Both the position numbers and the translations under genes were made by a program. The notes under the pieces were generated by a model. That model had not been told where the DNA came from and ran no database searches. It was given only the letters and a program-made list of their open reading frames with translations. Source: Xiphydria camelus (lineage: Eukaryota; Arthropoda; Insecta; Hymenoptera; Xiphydriidae). From it: a DNA stretch of 64,000 bases. Numbering within the stretch: the first letter of the stretch is position 1; each line of letters opens with the position of its first letter. The stretch covers positions 10,417,995 to 10,481,994 of the forward strand of contig OY783191.1 in the NCBI GenBank assembly GCA_963678675.1, in the 5' to 3' direction. Of this stretch, positions 22,820 to 34,862 are shown one piece after another.

Positions 22820-25557
22820 TACCTGCAATATTTCAAACTTATAAATTAGTTAGCAAAGAAGTATACGATGACTCCATATTCCAGCGTAAAAAAAACTGCA
22901 GGTGTAAAGAGGAGAAAAAGTTCAATCTTCCCGAAAACGTTCTATATAATAATCACATGAATATACTGAAGAAAACATGAAGAAAGAAATTGGTTGTCAA
23001 ACGGAAAATGATAATTTCGTAAAAGAATAATTCTGGAGAGGGCATACGTCGTCAAAATATTTGCAAAGCTCGTCTTATTTTTTGCACGCTGAACACGTGT
23101 CTACTTTCAAACAGGTTTTTTCCTTTTTTAATGCTTGACGATTGTAGATCATCAGTGTGGACAGTTTAAAACCACATTTGATTGTTTGGCTGCCCATTTC
23201 GAATATCTATTTACTATAATTTTTATTGCAATATTATACTTAAAGCGACTATATCCACTTATTAATGTATGTGAAGTGGCTTACACGTACTAATCTGTAA
23301 CTAAGGTTGGTCAAAGTTTTACCGCTAGGGTGGGAAATGGCGCTAGCGCTCGTTTAAGCACGGTCCTTACAGGGCCTCCAAAAAAATTCCATTCCGAAGA
23401 AGAATACCACGAACTCTACCCTCAGAATCTCGTCTGGCATAAAATCGCGGGGCGCAAATCGCATTCCGCGCCCCGAAAGCTATGTCTACTATGGTCGGAG
23501 CTCTGTTTGCTGAGTAGTGGGTGACGGTGCGAGGGAGGGGGGCTGGACGTGCGCATACCCACCAGTCGAGATAATTGAAGCAAAGTTGCATCCATTCGGA
23601 CGAATCAACCGTCGTTCGGGACAATTCCTTACAAGGAGCGGATCGCGGTCGGCGTATCACGGACATGCGATCTGTCTTTATAATCGAAAGTGGGCGTCGA
23701 CGACGTCGAAGTCGACGAAGGCAGCGATCACAATACGGAGCGTAACGACACGACGCGAGGACGACGAAGAAGAAGAAGATGGATATGCGTACCGTGTACG
23801 GCGGTAGATTCACTCGTCTCTTGTTCAGCCGAAGTCGGCAGGCCGTGAAAGCACGACTCACTGAGTGGCACGCCTCGGCTACGCGTTTATCACTGTTGCT
23901 CTTCGCGGATCTGCATTTCTTTCATGAGATTCTCATATGTAGTTCGTTTTCGGTATATTTCCAAAAGACTTGCTTTAGCATGTTAAACGAGGGACTGCTT
24001 TACAAGAGTGTCTGTAGGAATTAGTGTTATTGTACAATACGCGAAGGGAGTAAGGTATTATTTTGGATAGGAAATGTGAGGTAGATACATGCTGGATGTT
24101 CACGGATCTGCTGCGAGACTGAGGGTGAACTCTGTCGAACGTACGAACCAATAGCGGGTCAGCTGAGTCCCACTACTTCGAGCGGGGCATACACTGAGGG
24201 TCTCAGCTTGACATGTTATTGGTTCGCGTGTTTGGCAATCTGTCCAGTACCACCCCACTAGCAATCTGGCAAACAACTGTCAGTGATATGTTGTAAAGAT
24301 CACTATTTGTCTGTATCTGCGGATAACTGCAGAACTTGTGGCAAAAGCTATGTGCATATAAATTTGCAGAACAGACAGTTGTAGACTGAAACGGCAATCA
24401 AGTCGGACGGTAATCAGCATAGCTTTCATTGCTATACTTTGAGACTTTGTCTTGACAGTACAGATATTGTGGTATAGCAATACGAATGTAATAAAAGCAA
24501 TAAGCAATGTTGAAATGACTATACATATAACTGAAACGGATATTTATTATGATAAAATAGAAATAAGTATTGCTAAAGTAAACAGAACATATTTTTATAA
24601 TGATAAACTACTAGTATTGCCGTGCAATCTGAACGATTTTTCTTATTGTCAGCGTAAGTTTGCACCAAGCATGTTAGAATGTAGCATGCAGGTCATGAAG
24701 TGCAGAAACTTGAATAAGATTTCAATATCTCTGCTGAGAAAATTTTGTCGAAAGAGATTTCGATTTTATCTGTGCATTCAGAAAATGCTACTGGGGCAGC
24801 AACAACGAAACGAGGTATCAGCGAGAGTGGGAGATATTAAAAATTGAGAAAACATAGGCCTCCCTTAAACACACCGGAAACTGGGAATTCCGATGGCTAT
24901 AAGATCCACGGAGATGTCCGAAATAGAAGAGAAACGGAATTGTTGGTAGAGGGAGAGTATGCTCGACTAGTTAGCACTACGGGGGGTGAAACGCGGTAAT
25001 ACGGACGAGGCCGTAGAGGTTATCCCGTGCGATATCTTGGCGTGCCTTGAATTAATTACCCACCGGGAGGCTTTGACTTCTATGCGGAGAGGACTTGCCG
25101 CGATAAGATGAAAGGGAATCTCGTTCGTTTTACCTCCTCGCTTTCAGTCCCTCTCACTCGGTCGTGATCGCGAAACCATTCGTGGACCGACCGAGATATT
25201 GCGTGGGATGTGCGTCTTTGGACGAGGACTTTCCGAGAAGAGCAATGGTGACGGGGCACATGGCGCGCTTGGGATAGGTCAGGTAAGAGGTCGCGTTGGG
25301 TCGAGAGGTTCACGGACCTCGGACACTGCTGCGGGGCTATTGAGATGCCGCGTCGCTGTATTGGTGGCGCCAGAGCATTTTCTGTTGCCGCTTCTGTGGT
25401 CGTGCTTGCATACGTATCTATTATATAGATGTGCCATTCACGCGATGCCGTTGTGGCGTGTCGCGTGCGTCTATCAGTTCAGCCAGTTGGAGGAATGGAA
25501 AAAATGAAGGGAGATGATTCGATGAGTGTAAATAAACGAGTTTAATGGCAATTATAA
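22820..25557. other. Unassigned; CpG-richer segment at about 23330-23900 and 24880-25500
   Basis: No recognisable gene. Both strands carry overlapping open frames at 23330-23861 and 25080-25507, which reflects base composition more than coding. The segments could be regulatory DNA or untranslated exon of the downstream laminin gene, but nothing proves it. A small inverted repeat at about 24144-24230 pairs CGAACCAATAG with TATTGGTTCG and CAGCTGAG with CTCAGCTTG. Confidence 0.35.
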
Positions 25558-25559
25558 TA

Positions 25560-25827
25560 CCGTATGTCCGTCTCTGTACTGGCCAGTTTGAAAGTTACCT
25601 TCGGATAGGCTTGGACGGTACTCGAGTCATTTAATACGGTAGAAGTCGAGTTGGCAGTTAGAGTTGATGTCAATTCGGGAGATCGAGGCGTTTAATCTCG
25701 AAATTGTGAATTTGCGAATAATGGAAATTCCGAAAATAATTATAATTACGGTATAAATGTCTCGATTACCGACCAAGCCTATCCGAAGGTAACTTTCAAA
25801 CTGGCCAGTACAGAGACGGACATACGG
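25560..25827. mobile_element. CCGTATGT-family hairpin (copy D)
   Basis: CCGTATGTCCGTCTCTGTAC and GTACAGAGACGGACATACGG form perfect ends, flanked by TA. Arms of about 50 bp continue to CTTCGGATAGGCTTGG. The interior holds CGGTAGAAGTCGAGTTGG and the family core GATGTCAATTCGGGAGATCG. It is non-coding. Confidence 0.87.
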
Positions 25828-26460
25828 TATGTTCGCGATGTAAGATAATTGTGTTGGGATTATAATTCGTTTATTTACAGGCCCGCTATAGTCATGTAGT
25901 AATCGGAGATTAAATCATGTGGGTCGTGCTTTTTCGAATTCAAGTATCCCCCACTCTCTAGTTGAATTGTTTATCACTCAGCCACTCGTGATATAATCAC
26001 TCAGATAGACAAGTCTACGTAAATTGTACAGCAACTTTAGGTACACCGTAGCATCGGCTCATCAGATGCATCAAGGTTGTGCGCTGTATGAGTCGTCACT
26101 GAGCAAGCATATTTGTGTCATTAAATGATTTCAAACTAATATTATACAAATAAAATGCTAAATATTTCGTTGATATGTTGCTACAATAAATACAATGATT
26201 AATTTGAATCGCATTATAATGTAAATTTAACAATTTTTTGATGAACGATTATTCTTATAAACTCACGCAGCAAAATAAACGTAAACTTTAAAGCAATCAA
26301 TTATTATAGTTTGTATGAACATCGTGACGATCATACAAGTTTATCTGGGCAGGTATAGCGGAGTAGAAGACGATTCGAATAGAGAGTAGGATAAGTACTA
26401 CCGATGGGGGAAAGTAAGTAGATTATAATCAATCAATCAATCTCTAATAATTCCTCCTAT

Positions 26461-26544
26461 CCTCCTCCTCCTCCTCCTCCTCCTCCTCCTCCTCCTCCTC
26501 TCCTCCTCTCCTCCTCCTCCTCCTCCTCCTCCTCCTCCTCCTCC
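26461..26544. repeat. (CTC)n trinucleotide microsatellite
   Basis: About 84 bp of TCC/CTC repeats with two small interruptions. A shorter (GGAAA)n run follows at about 26641-26671. Confidence 0.93.
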
Positions 26545-27081
26545 AACAACTGTCCGTGCTTTGCGCATCCGGACCCAAGGTCGCCGGGGTTTTTGGCGAC
26601 ACATTTATTCGAAAACTATTTTATATAATAATAATATAAAAGGAGAAGGAAAGGAAAGGAAAGGAAAGGAAATCAATGGAGGCGATAAAGAGAAAACAAA
26701 GGAATTTAATTCCCGAAAAATTGAAGGTACGCCACTGTTTGCAAAGTGTCAGACCGTTGTGTTCTGAGAATACCGCCTTATCGTTTTTGGGAATTTTTGC
26801 TCAACAAATATCTTACCGACTGCACGTTTCATCTATTCCCATTTTTCTCTTAGCTAAGTATTTTCACAGTAATCCTTCCTTCGAAAATAAGAATATTTTC
26901 TTCTTGATGTAGATTGATCGAGATAAATAATTAATTATAAGCATCTAATAAACGATTTAAATAATATTATGTTTTTTTTTGTACTCAGGATTATTCAAAA
27001 TATCGCTGATATTCTGTAGATCATGTTACAAAGTTAATTGTCTACTAGTGTCTTACGAGTAATTTCTTTATCTCGTTTCAG

Positions 27082-27324
27082 GTCTACCAAATAGCTTACG
27101 TAATAGTGAAGGCGGCGAATTCGCCTAGACCGGCAGCCTGGATCCTGGAGAGATCTATTGACGGGGAGAACTATCAACCCTGGCAGTACTACGCTCCAAG
27201 CGATGCAGAATGCTGGACCCGATATTCGGTGTCGCCCGACGTCGGAAGAAACGGCTATGTCGGCGATACCGAGGTCATCTGCACGAGTCTCTTCTCGAAG
27301 CTGACCCCCATGGAGAACGGAGAG
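27082..27324 (+). CDS. wb: Laminin subunit alpha (alpha-1/2 type, probable wing blister): LN-domain exon
   Basis: An 81-codon exon in phase 0 at both ends. The acceptor is TTTCAG at 27076-27081 and the donor GTAAGG starts at 27325. The product begins VYQIAYVIVKAANSPRPAAW, continues ILERSIDGENYQPWQYYAPS and DAECWTRY, and ends EVICTSLFSKLTPMENGE. This is the second half of a laminin N-terminal (LN) domain. The run from VYQ to the PMENGE junction is closest, from family knowledge, to vertebrate LAMA1/LAMA2 and Drosophila wing blister rather than to LanA. Laminin alpha is a secreted subunit of the heterotrimer in basement membranes, and its LN domain polymerises the network. The WQYYAPS and CTS residues typical of the fold are present. 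The exon joins in frame to 43438-43668. The earlier LN exons and signal peptide were not found. Laminin is certain; the wb orthology is likely. Confidence 0.9.
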
Positions 27325-28876
27325 GTAAGGGGATTCCTCTGATTTTACGCGAGGAAACGCGCCGCGGGTCGTGCTTTTCTTTCTTCCGGCGAGATCTGCC
27401 GTGCGATTTGCAGAACGACTGCCGTTTTGTGTGGGAGACGGTGCGCAGTGCGCGCGTGGACCATTCAGGCGAGAAATACTTCACGGAAAGGGGAGAGGGT
27501 CGTATTATAAATTACGGAGACCAGCGACACTGAAAATCTATTAAGTATATGGCGGGAAGTCTGATAGAGCGGTATAACCAATAAACGCGATCATCTACAA
27601 AAATACTTCTATTTTTCTGTATCGTTTACATCGTACGTAAATAATTATAATGTTGAACTTTTTACTTTATATTGAATACAGCAGGTTTGCTCTAACTTTC
27701 TATAAATCCGCCACTTTATACAAATAGAGTTATAGTATGAATTAACCGAAAGGAAAAACAGTATTTGTTTGTAAGTTAGAAAATTAAATATACTTAAATC
27801 GAGTAGAGATAAGTGGAGTACAGTAAAAGGAAAGCACCATTTATTCCACGAAAACTCAAGGAATGAATATTGTATACGGGGTGTATAATTAATGCCGCAT
27901 TCGGAGCTGGTAGCTTGATTCTTCGTGAAAAACTAAAAACCAAAGTGCAGATAAAATTGCCTGATCCAAGGAGGTTTTGCACGTGAGCGCAAAATATTTG
28001 AGTAACCAGGTTCAAGTACCAATGAAAGGCGGTAACAGGTATATAAATAACAAAAACTATCAGGAGGAGTTATATCACAGCTTATACACAGCTAGATAAT
28101 CCCCACGCCGGACCTTTACGGTAGTATGGTCACGAATCGATTTCCAAGATTTAAATATGAAATAATTATGCATGCAAGCTAATATCAATAGAAATCTCCT
28201 GGTGCAATTTGGGGTAGATTGACCGTTTAGTATGTCTGATAAAAATTAATTACCGAGTAGAAAATAACCCAGAGTCTTATGGGCAAGACATATTTCTCAG
28301 GGTTTGTAGGTGAAATCCAAGATTAAAATATAAAAAAAATACCAAAAAACGGGGGAAAAACAAAATTTTAAAACCATTGATGAAAATTATTGACCGTTTG
28401 ATACTTTAGTTATAACTAATTTCTCCTTCTCGGTGTTCGGAAATAGCGTGTCGAGTAGATGCGGCATCGTCGCGTCAGTGGAGTGGGTTCACAAGTGTGC
28501 ATTTCAAATCTCGTTTTCCCTACTAGGCCCACGAGCTGTTGATGATATGCGTTGCCACCGTTGCCACACATAAAAAGACGCTAGTCAAAGGAAGCACATT
28601 ATTTGAATAATAAGTGAAAAATAATCAAAATAACTGACTAATTCTTATGGTCATAAATTTTATAATTCACAAAGAAAATTTTCAATTATAAATCATAGTT
28701 TTTTGATGACTTTTTTTATATTTCTTTTACGGACACTCAACTGTCACTTTGGAGAGTAACCATACTACTTTAAACCTTGACGCGTGCTGTCCCTTTCTCG
28801 CTCTGGAGAGAAGTCAGGGCGGCACTAGTCTCCTCCTCCCTCGGGAGAGAAGTCTCGGGAGCGAGGAGGAGACTAT

Positions 28877-29627
28877 AGGTTCGTTCCAACTAACATGAGA
28901 ACTGGTTCTGAACTCGGCGGAGTGTGCGCAGTCTGACTTAGCCGTTCCAACAAACACAGAACTGGTTCTGGAACGATTCCAAAGAGCGTTCCAACTAAAC
29001 TGCGAACTGTAACAGAACGGTTCTAGAACGGTAATTCCAGTCCCTAGTTCTGAGTTGGGACGATTTTCTAGCCCACGCGTAGTAAGGCGCGAGACGCGCT
29101 CTATTTGAATCGGTGAGTCCAAGAACAGTACAAATGCAAAAAGATAGTTTCGAGAAAAAATGAAAAAACATAATAACTTCACAATGAGTTAATGGCCATG
29201 ATATAAAAGTTGTGATAACTTTTTAGGTAAATGATAATTGAAAATAAAAAATCCGAAAAAATCACTCCCCTCCAAGTTATAGAAGGAAAAAATGTATGCA
29301 CTCTCTCTCTTGTACTCTTTTTGAACTCATCTTTCTTTTTCTGCTTTTTTGAATGTTTGTGCATGATAAGCTCTTGAAAAATGTAATGTTTTTTACGTTT
29401 CAACAATTAGTTGAACTCACACATCCGCTTATGATAACCCGTGATTTTCCGCAAAATTTATACAAAAGGTGGACAAGCCTCCCTGTGCTGTGTGCGATCC
29501 TGTGTTCCAACACATCCCATGAATTCAGTTCTAGAACGCATCTGACTGGCGCATGCGCATTAAATAATTCTTAACTAGTTCCAGGACGGTTCTAGAACTG
29601 TCCTAAAATGCTTGTTGGAACGAACCT
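28877..29627. mobile_element. PIF/Harbinger-like element with GAACTGGTTCTG-type subterminal repeats
   Basis: The ends AGGTTCGTTCCAACTAACAT and TTGTTGGAACGAACCT are inverted, with TAT on each side (28874-28876, 29628-29630). Near both ends the motifs TTCCAAC, GAACTGGTTCTG and GTTCTAGAACGG are repeated many times and are themselves palindromic. No transposase is seen. The three-base duplication fits PIF/Harbinger only loosely, because TAT is not TWA. Confidence 0.68.
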
Positions 29628-29636
29628 TATAGTACA

Positions 29637-31395
29637 AGATCCGAACTAGAGACGTTCTTCACCGATCTGCTTACCGGATGAAAAGTATTTTTTATCAAAC
29701 ATAATACGTCAATGAATATATCGCGAATGGGTAGGCTAATAAAATATGCTCAAGACTACCCTTAAAACTATATAAACAGGTGAGCTGATATGAGCAATTT
29801 GCACCGATCTGCTTACCAATTAAACTATATATGAAAATAAAGATAATTTTATTGCAAACACGATGGTATAACCCAACCTGCAAAAAATCGGTCATGAATC
29901 ACGGTTGTAAGGCTTTGAAATTTATCGGAGCTAGCCAAGATGCGCGTACTACAGGGAAATTTGCTATAGGACGCAACGTAGGAAGTGGGCGCGACGCTAC
30001 GGTTAGATGAGAGAGAGTGCGTACATGCTGCTTCCTCGTACGATTGACAAAGATAACACTACTAAAATGCCGAGAAAAAGCGACTACGAGCGACTCGCTG
30101 TTTACAGCCCTCAGTTTGCGGAAAAATGCGTGCTCCATTATTACATAAATGTAATGTAGTGTTATCTTTTTCAATCGTTATTTTTTTCAATCAATTACTA
30201 TTGGATCCCTGGTAAAATTATTTTCGTTCAAGATTCAACTAGGTAACTTTGCATTTTTATTTTTGCCTGTCTGGAAGGGACAATTTATTACTTTATGGCT
30301 CTTTCTCGAAAGTACAGAAAAAGGGGAAAAATGGTCTTACCGGGTTTTCGAGTGAAAGTTTTTTCCGAACATGTGATAAACAGACAGTCGAGGCGATGGC
30401 TCATGGGGTGGGTTTGTAACGCATTAAAAATATCTGAAGGTAAAGACGAAATTCTAGACCTTTCCTCTAAGTGAGATTTCATAAGTTCAAATGATAAATT
30501 GTTAAGAAAAATTCTTCTTGGAGTCTTTGCGAAGTTTAGGTTACTGTTATATAAAATCTGGGCACTCTTATTACAGCAACATACAAGTTTTTGGAAGGCT
30601 ATAATATTGTATTTGTTGTAATATTGTTATAATATTTAAAAAGATTGTTATTGTATTCATTGTTTTATAATCAAGTTTTTTTACACCGCCAATTTGTTAA
30701 TGATTTTTTATCGCTCTCTAAAAAATGTAATTTTTCTGTTTGTTTGCTGTGGTATTTTTATAGAATAGATCTCAAATTTATCGAATAATTATCACTAACA
30801 TATTATTATTCTGATAGAAATATTAATATTTCCCCATCCATATATTTAATTGAAAAAATATTTGAAAAATCTTTCTCACATTTTAATATTTTATATTTAA
30901 TTTAAAGTAATTAAAAGTTTACTGCCAGTACCTACTCCATCGTAGTCGCTTTTTCTCGGCATTTTAGTAGTGTTATCTTTGTCAATCGTACGAGGAAGCA
31001 GCATGTACGCACTCTCTCTCATCTAACCGTAGCGTCGCGCCCACTTCCTACGTTGCGTCCTATAGCAAATTTCCCTGTAGTACGCGCATCGTGGCTAGCG
31101 CCGATAAATTTCAAAGCCTTACAACCGTGATTCATGACCGATTTTTTGCAGGTAGGGTTATACCATCGTGTTTGCAATAAAATTATCTTTATTTTCATAT
31201 ATAGTTTAATTGGTAAGCAGATCGGTGCAAATTGCTCATATCAGCTCACCTGTTTATATAGTTTTAAGGGTAGCCTTGAGCATATTTTATTAGCCTACCC
31301 ATTCGCGATATATTCGTTGACGTATTATGTTTGATAAAAAATACTTTTCATCCGGTAAGCAGATCGGTGAAGAACGTCTCTAGTTCGGATCTTAG
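29637..31395. mobile_element. Foldback element with arms of about 455 bp
   Basis: The left arm 29637-30090 and the right arm about 30940-31395 are inverted and nearly identical, from AAGATCCGAACTAGAGACG to CGACTACGAG. They are separated by about 850 bp of AT-rich DNA. The same 66-residue open frame (starting MTDFLQVGLYHRV) occurs in both arms as a consequence and is not evidence for a gene. No clear target duplication. Its left end lies 10 bp after the preceding element. Confidence 0.8.
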
Positions 31396-31500
31396 ACTAC
31401 TAGTGCGACCCTGATCTTTCCCGAGCGAAAAAGAGATAGCAGGACTCAAGGTCAAGCTTTCGACGTTTATTACTTCAAAGGTGCCGCGTAGGAGTTACCA

Positions 31501-32096
31501 CAGACGGAACGACACGACATCAACACGACACCCGAGCAACATGTCGCTCGAATGTTGCCGACGTGTGTTTGTATTCAGACGAGGCGACACAAAACTAAAT
31601 TACCACTGTACCTAGCTAGTTTATCTAGAGATGTCCAGCAGCGAGGAAGACTTTCTATCTGGTGAAGAAGAAGAAGACATATTTGTCTATTTATATTTGC
31701 GAAATCGGAGAAGAAGAAGAAGAAGAAGAAGAAAATATTGGGTACATCCTATATCGCGAGGAACAAAAGGAGAAAACTGTTTGTAGCAGTGAGAGAATTA
31801 AGGCAGAATGATAGAAAATGTCAGGCCTTTTACAGGATGTCCAAAGAAAGTTTTCAAGAATTATTAAGACACACATTCCTTGTCTAGGTGCTTACAGGTA
31901 CCGTATATCACTCGGCAACTGTTGCCTGGCGACTGAATAAAAATGTTGCTCGGAAACATGTATTCCAGTTGTCGTATCCTTTCCATGTCGTATCGTGTCG
32001 TGTGAATACCTGCATTTCAATATATGGCGGCGACATTCGAGCGACGTATTGCTCAGGTGCCGTGTTGATGTCGTGACGTTCCGTCTGTATTGGGCC
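31501..32096. mobile_element. Internally deleted PIF/Harbinger element
   Basis: The left CAGACGGAACGACACGACAT and right ATGTCGTGACGTTCCGTCTG are inverted for about 75 bp (CGAGCAACATGTCGCTCGAA against TTCGAGCGACGTATTGCTC). The right end extends to TATTGGGCC followed by TAA, the PIF/Harbinger pattern. The left end has lost its outermost bases. A piece of transposase (31631-31876) lies between the arms, linking this MITE type to its source family. Confidence 0.72.
31631..31876 (+). pseudogene. PIF/Harbinger transposase (HARBI1-type) N-terminal fragment, frameshifted
   Basis: ATG at 31631 gives MSSSEEDFLSGEEEEDIF, an arginine run encoded by (AGA)n, and KYWVHPISRGTKGE. A stop follows. In a shifted frame the sequence continues KLFVAVRELRQNDRKCQAFY then RMSKESFQELLRH. 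The order acidic start, RRR-YWVHP, VREL, F-RMS-SFQELL is the N-terminal region of PIF/Harbinger nucleases (HARBI1-like), which precedes the DDE catalytic core. The core is absent. The element is flanked by inverted repeats and cannot be autonomous. The AGA expansion is a local microsatellite. Confidence 0.75.
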
Positions 32097-32297
32097 TAAG
32101 CTGTGGTTATATTCCAAGCAACTCAAAAACATCTTAGGATTGCACTTATATCACGCTCCCTACAATATATATGGAAGTAAGATGGGTTATTAGATCGTAG
32201 AGACATCTATATGTACTAATTTCGGAAGTCGGAAGTTGTTCGAGACTTGCTAGGATTGACCCCTGCGATTAGATAAACCGCCCTACTCTGATGTGTA

Positions 32298-32445
32298 CAG
32301 GGCCGCTTCTAGATGATGAGGCGCCTTCGTGCTTGGCGCCCTTTTTTAGAGAAGGTATGAGGCCTTTTGGCGCCCCATGACTAGTGCGCCTTCATGCGCG
32401 CCTTCGTGCGTGGCACGAAATGGCCACTCATTAGACGCGGCCCTG
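32298..32445. mobile_element. hAT MITE, 148 bp, exact 8-bp target duplication
   Basis: The ends CAGGGCCGCTTCTAGA and ATTAGACGCGGCCCTG are inverted. GATGTGTA stands immediately on both sides (32290-32297 and 32446-32453). Eight-base duplications with CAGGG ends are the hallmark of hAT elements. The interior has GGCGCC and GCGCCTTCGTGC repeats. It is non-coding. Confidence 0.9.
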
Positions 32446-33097
32446 GATGTGTATCAGGATCATACAGCATAAGGTGTCACTAAACGCTGAAAGACATCAT
32501 TCTGACATTTGTGTTATCTGGGATGTTTTTGTAAAGTTCTGCATGAATGAAAGTCGTATAAATTATGCAAAATAAATTATTCGATTCGATCCAAAACTTC
32601 TGATAACAATAGAGCGAGATTAGCTATAATTACGTCTTTACTGTGCCAATGCAGTTATCGCGCCAGGTGCGAGCGCGTTGAGGACCACGAAAAGCATCTT
32701 TTGAAAACTGGTCCAGAGCCCCGCCTCAACCTCGTTGCACCGTTTGCATAAATTTTCTGAGAAAATCAGAAGCGCGTACTCGCCGGTATTTTATCTTATC
32801 ACCAAGTCGAGCTCGACTGGGCGACCATTAATTATCACCCGGTTTACAAGGTACGCGTGTAATTACATGATTGGATGATTATCAGCTTCGAATTTAGCAG
32901 TGGCTCCGTCGATGCGTGTACCTTATATGTGCGCGCGTGTAATCCGCGTCGGCGATCACCCTCTTCCTCTTTGCTTCGCTCGATCTTGTTTTTTAACTAC
33001 GACCGCACCTATGACAGCCGTCGTCGTTTCTATCGACTAACGATGCTAATTATATAATTTTCTCCTCGATATATCGGTTGTTTTATTTTAATATATA

Positions 33098-33138
<41 letters not shown>

Positions 33139-34669
33139 AATTTACTTGGAAAATTACTATGTTGAAATACGAGTAGTAGTGTAGGGCTATTATACTGTAT
33201 TGTAATCACAATTAATATAATCAAGCAAATAAATATGATTAAGGGAAAGTTGCCTATATCGTACCATAACTGATTAGTTATTTTCGATACGAGTGCGTGA
33301 AGGTATGTTTTTAACGACTGTGAAGTTTGCCGCACGAGCGAAGCGAGTGCGGCTATCACACGAGGTAAAAACGGCGCGAAACAAACGAATATCGAATTTG
33401 ACTTTTTGTCACCAGTGTCAAAACCGAGGTTGGAGCGTGGGCGCCAGTGAAGAAAACACTGTTCACGCACTGCGCATGGACTTTCACGTACAGCGCAGGT
33501 TGTTTACACACTGAGTAGTTTCAGTGTGTGAAAGACGATTTCACAAGCGTCGAGGACGATCGAAAAACCGAAGTTTTTGACACTAAGTGGCAAAAAGATA
33601 TGACAAGCTAGCAGAGTAAAATTTCATTTGATCATGTCAATATTGATTATAATAACGGTATAATCCTTCACTGCTATTTCAACATAGTAATTTTTATAAA
33701 GAATTTTAATATAATAATTTGCAATCTTGTATTACTTTAGTAATATTTATACAATATTGTAAATGTCTTGCACTGCATTATACCGCTTGCGATATTATTC
33801 AATATGGCAAACGTCTTGCCCTGCGACATGTGAATTACAATATTTATAAAATATACCCAGTTTTACCGTCTGATATTGATATGGGACGATATGGTATGTA
33901 GGGGTTTGTAGCCTCTAGGATGTACGTTATTAATTGGAGGCCCAAGAAGGCCGTATGATTGGCTCTATCGATCGCCAGTAGACGTGAATCATCGTAGGAG
34001 AAATTCCCTAGAGCCTAGCACCTAGCGGACGAGAAAGTATGGCGGGTGACGCGCTAGGTTACTACCCCGATAGCTGGATATACAAATTCATACAGCAGAT
34101 TTTACTCAGGGTTCTCACTAGTGACATTTCCTGTATACATCCGTAATGGAGAAATGACATGAATTTTGTTATGATGTTGTGTTGAAAGACAATAACATTA
34201 GAAACAAGGTGGTTTTTGAAAAAATGAAATTAAGCGTAAAATAAGCTCAAAAATTGGTTTTGAAATATCGGCTTAGCTCCGCCCACAAGAAACGGCGCGG
34301 TGAATGTAGATAGCAGCTGTGACGTCACGGATCGTCCCCTAGTCGCCGGCCCCGGCTACAAGTTTACCGCTTGCAGTTGGCGCTATGCGCATTCTTCGTT
34401 CAGATTTTCCCAGAGTTTGGTCAATTGCGAACTGTAGAATTTGTGCGACGTACCTACTTTAATATGACCGATAGTGTCGCAGAAAAAACCGTCTCAAAGA
34501 CATTATTATTGTGTCGTACCAAAGTGCAGAAATACTTCGGTAACTGCACCTGATAAGTTGTACTTCGCAATTCCACGAAATAAAGACATTCGTAGAGAAT
34601 CGAATAAGTTGAATATTAATTTTTTATAAATTTAATCACAATAATATCAATTCTTATGTAATCTTATTA

Positions 34670-34862
34670 CACTGAGAAAAAAAAAGATTAAAAATTATGC
34701 CGTTAGAAGGATAATCTAAGTACGAAAGGTAACATAGATCAAAAATTATCCTAAGGAAGGTTAAATTTTAAACCTTGGAAGGATAATTTTTGATCTATTT
34801 TACCTTTCGTACACAGATTATTCTTCTAACAGAATAATTTTTAATCTCTTTTTTTCTCAGTG
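34670..34862. mobile_element. MITE, 193 bp, TA|CACTGAGAAAAA ends
   Basis: The left CACTGAGAAAAAAAAAGATT and right AATCTCTTTTTTTCTCAGTG are inverted, with TA on both sides. The arms meet nearly at the centre (GAAGGATAAT, TTACCTTTCGTAC). It is non-coding and inserted in the core of the 33774-37285 foldback. Confidence 0.83.

Noticed and set aside
23367..23861. 164-residue minus-strand frame
   Set aside because: Composition-driven (many Arg codons), no recognisable motif, and competing frames on the plus strand.
24452..24847. 131-residue plus frame
   Set aside because: Begins at a non-ATG codon, has no recognisable domain and lies in AT-rich DNA; kept as unassigned.
29695..31334. Two identical 66-residue frames starting MTDFLQVGLYHRV
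   Set aside because: They lie in the two arms of one inverted repeat; identity is due to arm identity, not protein conservation.
33293..33514. 73-residue frame near the (GA)n tract in the intron
   Set aside because: Overlaps a minus-strand frame of 146 residues, has no motif, and sits within an eroded inverted repeat.
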